64,000 bases of DNA, taken from contig NZ_SEWG01000002.1 in assembly GCF_004168255.1 (NCBI RefSeq), positions 372,001 to 436,000 on the forward strand, written 5' to 3'. The position numbers were made by a program, and so were the translations under genes. Position 1 is the stretch's first letter. Each line of letters opens with the position of its first letter. Under the pieces are notes generated by a model, which was given only the letters and a program-made list of their open reading frames with translations, did not search any database and was not told where the DNA came from. This document shows, in pieces, positions 57,008 through 64,000 of this stretch. This stretch comes from Mucilaginibacter terrigena. Lineage in GTDB: Bacteria; Bacteroidota; Bacteroidia; Sphingobacteriales; Sphingobacteriaceae.

Positions 57008-59383
57008 ATGAATCTTAAACCATTTGCAGATAGTCCGTTCCAGATCCGCATATCATTTCATTTATTGATAGCGAAACTGGAAGAACAAGCCGCTTTAAAT
57101 AACGGCATGCGGTCTGCTATGGCACGAGAGATACTGAACGAAATTGAACCATATCCCGAATTGAGGGAAGGTATTACCGATACCGACCAACTGGTAAAGC
57201 ATGCCGTTATCATCAAACGCTTAACTGCCGATATTTTCCCCGAAGTATTAACGCTTAACGAGATAAAAGCCATTACGGTGCCCTTTCAGGATGTGCTTTT
57301 TAACCAAACCAAACGTTTACAAAACATCCTTGCCGAGGCAGGCTCTGCATTTGATATTAATATCAGGGATTTTACAGAGCACCAGATCTACGTAAATACC
57401 TGCTGTATTATCCTGAACGAGTTTTACGGCACCAGTTTCAATTTTTCGAGACCGTGGTTTTATGATATCCCCGATGCAAGGGGCATTATGAAGCATTACC
57501 GCATTTTATATAACGCGGATTTTATGGACCTGATGCCCGCACCCGATGCACCCGTAATTACTGCCCAAGACATTGAACTGCTGCGCGATAATTACCACGA
57601 CCTTGACCTTTGGAAAAAATACTTCCCTAAAAACAGCTGGATATTAAAGGGCTTTGCCATCCTTAGCCTGTTTGATGCTACGGTAGAGAACGCGGTGTCG
57701 GCACTAAAGGGCACATTATTAGGCGCAAGCTATGGCAACAATATCAAGGAGAATATTTTAGAAGTCTTCCGGTCGATATACAAGCTTCCGGATATGGATA
57801 TCGGGTTTACATCCTTTAACGATGCTGAGAACACCTTTAGCATAGCCACGTTTAATCCCAAGCTAAAAAGCTTTTTGCTGCCCGATAACGTAGAAGAGGA
57901 ATGCTTTGACGCCCTTTGCGTAAACTCGCTGGTAAAGCTGATTGAACAGCGCATGTACTTTGCCGTATCTGATGTTGCCAAATTTTTAGAGGGCGAACCG
58001 GACAATGTAATGGCACAGCGTTTTGTGGCGCAGGGTATTAAAAGTTTAATAATGGCACCGGTTGTAAAAAACGGCCATTTATTAGGGATAATCGAGCTGG
58101 TATCCAACCGGGTGGGCGACCTGAACAGCATTAACGCCAATCAGCTGGAAATTGTAATGCCTTACATTACCGATACCATTGACAGGCAGTACAGCTACAT
58201 GCAAAACCAGATCCAGGCGCTTATCCAAAACGAATACACCACCATACACCCAAGCGTTTACTGGAAATTTAAAAAAGAAGCGGTAAAATTCATCAAATAC
58301 CGCGGCTTAAAGAAGGATTACGCTTTAAAGGAGGTAACCTTCCATGACGTGTACCCTTTGTATGGGCAGATAGATATTAAAGGCTCATCTGACACGCGAA
58401 ACCATAGCGTACAGCTTGATCTTAAAGACCAACTAACCGCGCTGATCCCGTTGGTGGAGCAATTGCATGTAAATAAGAACGATAGCAACCTGGAGCAAAA
58501 TATCCGCAATTTGCAGGAACTGGTGATGGATGTGCAAAGTTCGCTCCGTGCAGATACCGAGCAGTTTATTCAAAATTACCTGGAGATGCAGATCCACCCG
58601 CTGTTAAAAGCTGCCGACGGCTTATCGGTGGCGCACCAGGCGGGCATTGATAAATATTTTGAGCAGGCTGATAAGAACGGCGATTTTCATCAAAACCGCC
58701 GCAAGTACGAAACCACCGTTGCGCTCATCAACGAAAAAATGGCGCTGCTGCTTGATAGGGCACAGGTACAGGCCCAGGCCATGTTCCCGCATTATTACGA
58801 GCGTTTTAAAACCGATGGCATCGAGCATAACCTGTATATAGGCGCATCTATAGCCCCGGCCAAAAATTTCGATATTACGTATTTATATAACCTGCGCCTG
58901 TGGCAATTGCAGGTGCTTTGCGAAATGGAGCTGGAGCACCACTTTCTGAAAAGTAACCTGCCATATCCGCTTGACGTTACCTCGCTGATACTGGCGTTTA
59001 GCCTGCCTATGTCAATCCGCTTCCGGATGGACGAAAAACGTTTTGATGTGGACGGCACATATAACGCCCGTTTCGAGATCGTAAAAAAACGCATTGATAA
59101 AGCATTTATAAAAGGCACTACCGAGCGCTTGACCGCCGTTGGGAAAATAACCATTGTCTACTCCAACCATGATGAAGAAGTAGAATACCTAAACTATATC
59201 CGTTTCCTGCAAACAAAGCATATGTTTGATGAGGAAGTTGAAATGCTGGACATAGAGGACCTGCAGGGCGTATCTGGCCTTAAAGCCATGCGCGTGAAGA
59301 TACTATACAATAACAGCCTGCCGCTGCGCAATTTCTTTAGCTATACCGAGTTATTGCAGGATACAAAAAGTATCGTTTTTTAA
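57008..59383 (+). CDS. Large cytoplasmic protein with a central GAF domain
   Basis: A 791-aa protein without signal peptide or membrane segment. Residues about 240-405 look like a GAF domain (SIYKLPDMDIGFTSFND, FVAQGIKSLIMAPVVKNGHL, LGIIELVSNR). The rest is long, mostly helical, and not recognised; it includes VKFIKYRGLKKDYALKEVTF and a C-terminal beta-rich stretch. No catalytic motif is seen (no HD, GGDEF or kinase). It may be a sensor or scaffold of Bacteroidota type. Candidate promoter TTTG-N19-TATATTAA lies at 56956-56986, imperfect. Confidence 0.6.
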   Translation: MNLKPFADSPFQIRISFHLLIAKLEEQAALNNGMRSAMAREILNEIEPYPELREGITDTDQLVKHAVIIKRLTADIFPEVLTLNEIKAITVPFQDVLFNQTKRLQNILAEAGSAFDINIRDFTEHQIYVNTCCIILNEFYGTSFNFSRPWFYDIPDARGIMKHYRILYNADFMDLMPAPDAPVITAQDIELLRDNYHDLDLWKKYFPKNSWILKGFAILSLFDATVENAVSALKGTLLGASYGNNIKENILEVFRSIYKLPDMDIGFTSFNDAENTFSIATFNPKLKSFLLPDNVEEECFDALCVNSLVKLIEQRMYFAVSDVAKFLEGEPDNVMAQRFVAQGIKSLIMAPVVKNGHLLGIIELVSNRVGDLNSINANQLEIVMPYITDTIDRQYSYMQNQIQALIQNEYTTIHPSVYWKFKKEAVKFIKYRGLKKDYALKEVTFHDVYPLYGQIDIKGSSDTRNHSVQLDLKDQLTALIPLVEQLHVNKNDSNLEQNIRNLQELVMDVQSSLRADTEQFIQNYLEMQIHPLLKAADGLSVAHQAGIDKYFEQADKNGDFHQNRRKYETTVALINEKMALLLDRAQVQAQAMFPHYYERFKTDGIEHNLYIGASIAPAKNFDITYLYNLRLWQLQVLCEMELEHHFLKSNLPYPLDVTSLILAFSLPMSIRFRMDEKRFDVDGTYNARFEIVKKRIDKAFIKGTTERLTAVGKITIVYSNHDEEVEYLNYIRFLQTKHMFDEEVEMLDIEDLQGVSGLKAMRVKILYNNSLPLRNFFSYTELLQDTKSIVF

Positions 59384-59398
59384 ATTACTTTTGCGGAA

Positions 59399-59704
59399 AT
59401 GAAATTCCTTTGCATCCTGTTTTCATTGGTTGTTGTTTTCCTGTCTGTTAAGCCTTGCTGCACAGATAGCGATTGCGATGCGATTGTAAAAACAGAACAG
59501 GGTGGTAATAACAAAGCAAAGGACTGTGCGGGCTGCTCGCCATTCTTTTCATGCGGCACCTGTGCCGGCTTCACCGTAACACAAACCATAACAGCCAATT
59601 TACTGATAAGTCCTGCTAAAACCAGGCCCACTTTTACGCCTTACCATCAGCCTGATGTTAAGGAAATAACCCTTTCTATCTGGCAGCCGCCACAATTAGG
59701 ATAA
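59399..59704 (+). CDS. DUF6660-like Cys-rich exported protein
   Basis: A 101-aa protein. N-terminal signal peptide or anchor (MKFLCILFSLVVVFLSVK) followed by CCTDSDC and DCAGCSPFFSCGTCAGF, nine or more cysteines in 40 residues. Such small proteins recur next to TonB receptors in Bacteroidota (DUF6660). Metal binding is plausible but unproven. It lies 57 bp upstream of the TonB receptor on the same strand. Confidence 0.75.
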   Translation: MKFLCILFSLVVVFLSVKPCCTDSDCDAIVKTEQGGNNKAKDCAGCSPFFSCGTCAGFTVTQTITANLLISPAKTRPTFTPYHQPDVKEITLSIWQPPQLG

Positions 59705-59760
59705 CATGCTTCAAAGGCCAATAAAAGGCCATTTACAGGTAATTATTCTAACAACAAAAC

Positions 59761-61935
59761 ATGAAAAAACTTATCGTGCTATTTACAGCACTACTTTATA
59801 CTGCCGCGGCTTATTCCCAAAATACATTTAAGGTCATTTTAAAAGATGCAGGCACCGGCCAGCCGCTTGTTGGCGCTACGGCTGTGGTGCAGGGCGCAAA
59901 CATGGGCGCTGTTTCTGATACATCGGGCCTTGTGGTATTAGCTAATATTCCAAACGGCAGGCAGGTGGTCAACTTTCGTTATGTGGGTTACATCAACCGG
60001 CAGGATACCATCACTTTTCCGCTAAGCCATTTACTGCCAACCATCATCCTGTTGCAGCCCGAAGAAAGCGAACTGGACGAGGTGGTGGTATCGGCCACAC
60101 GCAGCAGCCGCACCATTGCCAATATCCCTACAAGGGTAGAGGTGATATCGGGCGAGGAACTGGACGAAAAAAGCAACATGAAACCCGGTGACATCCGCAT
60201 GGTGCTGGCAGAGAGTACCGGCATACAAACCCAGCAAACATCGGCCACAAGCGGTAACTCCAGCATCCGCATCCAGGGGCTGGATGGTAAATACACGCAG
60301 ATCATCCGCGACGGGTTCCCGTTGTACTCCGGCTTTTCGGGCGGGCTGGGTTTGCTGCAGGTTGCACCGCTTGACTTGAAACAGGTGGAAGTGATCAAAG
60401 GTTCGTCATCCACCCTATATGGCGGCGGTGCTATAGCCGGGCTGGTTAACCTGGTATCAAAAACTCCAACGGACGAGCGGCAACTGAATTTATTGCTCAA
60501 CGGCACATCGGCTTTGGGTTTGGATGCGAGTATGTTTTACGCCGAAAAATTTAAAAGAACAGGGGCCACTGTATACGCCGCCTATAACCACGGCACCGCT
60601 TACGACCCATCAAATATCGACCTGACGGCCATTCCCAAATTCAACCGGTATACTTTAAATCCAAAACTGTTCTTCTATTTCAACGACAAAACCAACTTAA
60701 TCGCGGGCATCAACGCTACGGTGGAGAACAGGATAGGGGGCGACCTGCATTACATTGAAGGCGATGGTGATGCGCTGCACTCGTATTTTGAGGAGAATAA
60801 AACCGGCAGGTACAGCACACAGGCCGAACTGGTACACAAACTGGACAGTGCGGGCAAGCTGGTATTTAAGAACAGCGTAAGTTATTACGACCGCGCCATC
60901 AACCTGCCAGGCTACCGTTTCTCGGGCCAGCAGGTTTCTACTTACACCGAGGCCAACTATATCCGCAATACCGCCAAAAGCGACTGGGTTTTTGGTTTAA
61001 ACTTACTGACGGATAATTTTAACGAGAACAGGAACAGTACTTTCCCCTTGCGCAGCTATCAAAATAACACTGTAGGCGCGTTCATCCAAAACACCTGGAA
61101 TATTAGCCCTGCCTTTACGCTGGAAAGCGGCCTGCGCGGCGATCATCACAACCAGTATGGGTTTATGTTTTTGCCGCGACTATCAGGCTTGTGGAAGATA
61201 AATTCGCATTTCTCAACCCGGTTGGGTGGCGGCCTGGGCTACAAAGGGCCAAATGTATTTACTGAGGATGCCGAGCGTATCCAGTTCCGTAACGTGCTGC
61301 CGCTGGATGTGGCCAACACCCGGGCCGAGCGGTCGTACGGGGCCAACTACGATATCAATTACCGCACGGCCATATTAGATGGTGACGGCAGTTTCAGTAT
61401 CAACCAGCTATTTTTTTACACCCGTATCGGGCATCCCATACTGTTAACGCAATTAGCCAATGGTAATTTACAATACCGACAGCCACGCGGCGATCTGAAT
61501 ACCAAAGGCATCGAAACAAACATTAAGCTAACCTACGGCAATTTTAAACTATTTGTGGGCTACACTCTGGCCGATGTAAGCCAGCATATAGGCAATACCA
61601 TCAGCAGCTATACACTGGTATCAAAGCACCGCTTAAACAATGTGCTGATGTTTGAGATAGATGACCAATGGAAAATTGGCGCCGAAGCCTATTATTTTAG
61701 TCCGCAGAAACTGAACGACGGCGCCACTGGCAAAGCCTATTGGACAACCGGCTTAATGGCCGAGCGGATCTGGAAGCGTTTTGCGGTGTTTATAAACTTC
61801 GAGAATATTACAGATACGCGCCAAACCCGGTTTGATACCATTTACACCGGCAGTATCAGTAACCCTGTTTTCAGGGATATTTACGCGCCATTAGATGGGT
61901 TTGTGGTGAACGGCGGCATCAAACTAAAACTTTAA
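59761..61935 (+). CDS. TonB-dependent receptor with carboxypeptidase-regulatory-like domain
   Basis: A 724-aa protein with signal peptide (ending AYSQ). Residues about 20-105 are a CarboxypepD-regulatory-like domain (LKDAGTGQPLVGATAVVQGA). The plug follows (TRSSRTIANIPTRVEVIS, SIRIQGLDGKYTQIIRDGFP, KGSSSTLYGGGAIAGLVNLV). The remainder is the 22-stranded barrel ending in GGIKLKL. Its size and plug resemble FecA/CirA-like siderophore or metal receptors rather than SusC. The upstream Cys-rich protein suggests a metal link (inference). No SusD partner is present. Confidence 0.93.
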   Translation: MKKLIVLFTALLYTAAAYSQNTFKVILKDAGTGQPLVGATAVVQGANMGAVSDTSGLVVLANIPNGRQVVNFRYVGYINRQDTITFPLSHLLPTIILLQPEESELDEVVVSATRSSRTIANIPTRVEVISGEELDEKSNMKPGDIRMVLAESTGIQTQQTSATSGNSSIRIQGLDGKYTQIIRDGFPLYSGFSGGLGLLQVAPLDLKQVEVIKGSSSTLYGGGAIAGLVNLVSKTPTDERQLNLLLNGTSALGLDASMFYAEKFKRTGATVYAAYNHGTAYDPSNIDLTAIPKFNRYTLNPKLFFYFNDKTNLIAGINATVENRIGGDLHYIEGDGDALHSYFEENKTGRYSTQAELVHKLDSAGKLVFKNSVSYYDRAINLPGYRFSGQQVSTYTEANYIRNTAKSDWVFGLNLLTDNFNENRNSTFPLRSYQNNTVGAFIQNTWNISPAFTLESGLRGDHHNQYGFMFLPRLSGLWKINSHFSTRLGGGLGYKGPNVFTEDAERIQFRNVLPLDVANTRAERSYGANYDINYRTAILDGDGSFSINQLFFYTRIGHPILLTQLANGNLQYRQPRGDLNTKGIETNIKLTYGNFKLFVGYTLADVSQHIGNTISSYTLVSKHRLNNVLMFEIDDQWKIGAEAYYFSPQKLNDGATGKAYWTTGLMAERIWKRFAVFINFENITDTRQTRFDTIYTGSISNPVFRDIYAPLDGFVVNGGIKLKL

Positions 61936-62019
61936 TTTTTTACAGCGAAACAATGTTTAAACACGGGTGGTTTATTAGTTTTATCCAATTTTTATTTTAG
62001 CCGTTAGTATTACCCTTTA

Positions 62020-63981
62020 ATGAGTCAACCACCAAGTCGTTTAAGCAGCGGGGAGCTTCTTGATATTTTAGCATTATCAGAAAACGCTACGGCAATATAT
62101 ACCACCCAAGATATCATTATCCAGAGCGCTAACACTGCTATGCTCAATTTTTGGGGCAAGGGTAAAGATATAATTGGTAAACCTTTAATGGAGGCCGTGC
62201 CTGCACTAAAAGGGCAGCAATTTGTTGAGATGCTGAAAAGGGTGTGGGATACCGGGATCACTATCGAAGGGATAGACACCCCCGCAAAGTTAGAGATAGA
62301 CGGCGAGCTGCGAACTTCATATTTCGATTTTTTATATAGGGCCATTTTAAATCCCGATGGCAGCACCCGCTGTATATTGCACACCGCCACAGATGTCACC
62401 GACCGGTTTATGAGCCAGCAACGTGTTGCCGAAATGAATAAGCAGGTTGCAGACATTAATAAAGAATTATTCGACGCTAACCAGCAGCTAACCGCGTCAA
62501 ACCGTAACCTGGCCGAATCGCAGGACACGCTGATGGTGCTGAATAATAACCTTACAGAAAGCGAAACCCAATTGCAGTTTGCTATTGATGCTGCCAGCCT
62601 GGGCACCTGGGACCTCGACCCAAAAACAAATAAATTTTCGGGAAACGACAGGCTGAAGTCGTGGTTTGGTTTAAAACCCGAAGAACAGATAGAACTATCG
62701 AAGGCCACCGATGTAATTGCCGAATACGACAGGCTGAATGTGTTAACAGCGATACAAAAAGCACTGCAATTTTCGTCGGGCGGGGTCTATGATGTCGAGT
62801 ACACTATAATCAACCCGCTAACACAACAACCACGTATTGTAAAAGCCAAAGGCAAAGCGCTTTTTAATATCGATAACGAGGTGATACGCTTTAGCGGTAC
62901 CCTACAGGATATTACCGAAGAACGCCACGCCCGCGAAGAACTCACCCAAACCAACCAGCGGCTGGCATTTGCCCTCGACGCCGGTAAGCTTGGTTCGTAT
63001 GAGCACGATCTGCAAAGCGGGGCAATGATATGTACCGGGCAATTTAAAGCAAATTTTGGCTGGCCGGCCGATAAACCCTTTAATTTCCCCGATCTGATAG
63101 AATTGGTGGTACCCGAATACCGAAAGAATCTGGATAAGCAGATAAAGAACGCGGTTTTGCACAACGCAAGCTATACCGCCGAATACGAAATTACCTGGCC
63201 GGATGGTTCGCGGCATTGGATAAATATGGCAGGTAAACCGCAGTATAACGATCAGGATAAAGATACACGCATTATAGGCATCACCTACGATATTACCGAG
63301 GGTAAAACCAACGAGCAGCGTAAGGACGATTTTATAAGCATTGCCAGCCACGAGCTTAAAACGCCCATCACAACGCTGAAATCCTCGCTTCAGCTGTTAA
63401 ACCGAATGAAGGACGACCCCTCGCCTAAAATGCTGCCCAAACTTATAGAGCAAAGTAACCGCAGCATGGACAAAATAAGCAGCCTGATAGAAGACCTGCT
63501 TAACGTAAGCCGAATGAACGAGGGGCAGCTGCACCTCAACAAATCAACATTCACCATATCCGAATTGCTTAACCACTGCTGTAACCACATCAGGGTAGCG
63601 GGTAAGCACGACCTTATTTTTCAGGGTGATGCAGAGTTGCAAGTTTTTGCCGATGAGCACCGGATAGATCAGGTGATCATTAACCTGGTTAATAATGCGG
63701 TTAAATACGCACCAAATTCGCGCGAGATCTGCCTTATCGTAGCCAAAGATGGTAACATGGCCAAAATATCGGTAAAAGATAACGGCCCCGGTATCGACCC
63801 TGAAAAGCTCCCGCATTTATTTGACCGTTATTACCGGGCCGATTACTCGGGAATCCAATATTCCGGCCTTGGCCTGGGGCTTTACATCTGCTCAGAAATT
63901 GTGCGCAAACACCACGGGCAGATAGGCGCCGAAAGCGGAGTAGGTAAAGGCAGCACTTTTTGGTTTACCCTACCACTGTAG
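62020..63981 (+). CDS. PAS-domain sensor histidine kinase
   Basis: A 653-aa soluble-looking kinase with no membrane helix. Three PAS-like domains precede the kinase: residues about 10-130 (SENATAIYTTQDIIIQSANT), about 175-300 (FAIDAASLGTWDLDPKTNKF) and about 310-430 (FALDAGKLGSYEHDLQSGAM), separated by a coiled coil. The kinase has H-box SIASHELKTPITTLKSSLQL, N-box INLVNNAVKYAPN, G1 DNGPGIDPEKL and G2 GLGLGLYI. No receiver domain follows; the partner response regulator is not adjacent in the window. Terminal 19 bp of the window hold nothing supported. Confidence 0.95.
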   Translation: MSQPPSRLSSGELLDILALSENATAIYTTQDIIIQSANTAMLNFWGKGKDIIGKPLMEAVPALKGQQFVEMLKRVWDTGITIEGIDTPAKLEIDGELRTSYFDFLYRAILNPDGSTRCILHTATDVTDRFMSQQRVAEMNKQVADINKELFDANQQLTASNRNLAESQDTLMVLNNNLTESETQLQFAIDAASLGTWDLDPKTNKFSGNDRLKSWFGLKPEEQIELSKATDVIAEYDRLNVLTAIQKALQFSSGGVYDVEYTIINPLTQQPRIVKAKGKALFNIDNEVIRFSGTLQDITEERHAREELTQTNQRLAFALDAGKLGSYEHDLQSGAMICTGQFKANFGWPADKPFNFPDLIELVVPEYRKNLDKQIKNAVLHNASYTAEYEITWPDGSRHWINMAGKPQYNDQDKDTRIIGITYDITEGKTNEQRKDDFISIASHELKTPITTLKSSLQLLNRMKDDPSPKMLPKLIEQSNRSMDKISSLIEDLLNVSRMNEGQLHLNKSTFTISELLNHCCNHIRVAGKHDLIFQGDAELQVFADEHRIDQVIINLVNNAVKYAPNSREICLIVAKDGNMAKISVKDNGPGIDPEKLPHLFDRYYRADYSGIQYSGLGLGLYICSEIVRKHHGQIGAESGVGKGSTFWFTLPL

Positions 63982-64000
63982 GTTGTAAAAAGTTTTTCGC

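Overview
The window reads as chromosomal DNA of a Bacteroidota bacterium, most likely Sphingobacteriaceae close to Mucilaginibacter or Pedobacter. This is inference from gene families. The families seen include type IX secretion (CHU_C/type B sorting domains, PorP/SprF and PorE-like proteins), TonB receptors with carboxypeptidase-regulatory-like domains, DUF5686, PPK1 next to a Pycsar-effector-like protein, and a GH78 rhamnosidase. Recognisable promoters have the Bacteroidota form TTG-N19-21-TAnnTTTG, and obvious Shine-Dalgarno sequences are absent. No IS element, prophage, CRISPR array or rRNA was seen. One tRNA (CAT anticodon) is present.

Layout. 1-3030: partial DUF892 protein and an 850-aa P-loop NTPase with helical repeats (both minus). 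3031-3835: AT-rich gap with five copies of a TGAACAAACTG-like motif. 3836-15191: type IX secretion operon of a 2635-aa repetitive surface protein, PorP/SprF protein, PorE-like OmpA protein and a LuxR-HTH protein, closed by a terminator. 15345-21165: a probable RiPP-type locus, with a 51-aa Thr/Ser-rich candidate precursor (too short for usual gene calls), an XRE regulator, a LytS/LytT two-component system and a full-length lantibiotic-type dehydratase preceded by a second short ORF. 21187-25709: beta-barrel-like protein, small operon with a Cdd1 helix-hairpin-helix protein, DinB protein, and a lantibiotic-immunity-like ABC transporter behind a palindrome-rich promoter. 25758-29280: type B CTD surface protein, tRNA, small membrane ORF, glycosyltransferase. 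29294-36031: cydAB, small conserved protein, GH78 rhamnosidase broken at an A10 tract, an FNR-like regulator with four candidate cluster cysteines, DoxX protein. 36282-38174: ClC-CBS channel. 38399-45382: RND efflux operon (adaptor, pump, outer-membrane factor) with a TetR regulator and four matching palindromes. 45480-51706: MarR regulator, DUF5686 outer-membrane protein with a small partner, TamA-like protein with a kinase-like N-terminal motif. 51950-56129: SdiA-regulated-like lipoprotein, PPK1, HD/Pycsar-like membrane protein. 56251-63981: PAP2 phosphatase, GAF-containing protein, DUF6660-like Cys-rich protein, TonB receptor, PAS histidine kinase.

How genes work together. The first large operon looks like a self-contained secreted adhesin system: substrate, its PorP/SprF-type partner and a periplasmic OmpA/TPR protein that could tie the complex to peptidoglycan. 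The respiratory block (cydAB, FNR-like regulator, DoxX) suggests a low-oxygen module. The efflux block has an unusually clear regulator-operator layout. The most novel-looking part is the dehydratase locus, which lacks a recognisable cyclase or dedicated exporter and whose candidate precursor has no cysteine. Intergenic spaces at 31.8, 32.3, 38.3, 39.9, 43.2 and 51.8 kb hold inverted-repeat, REP-like sequence.
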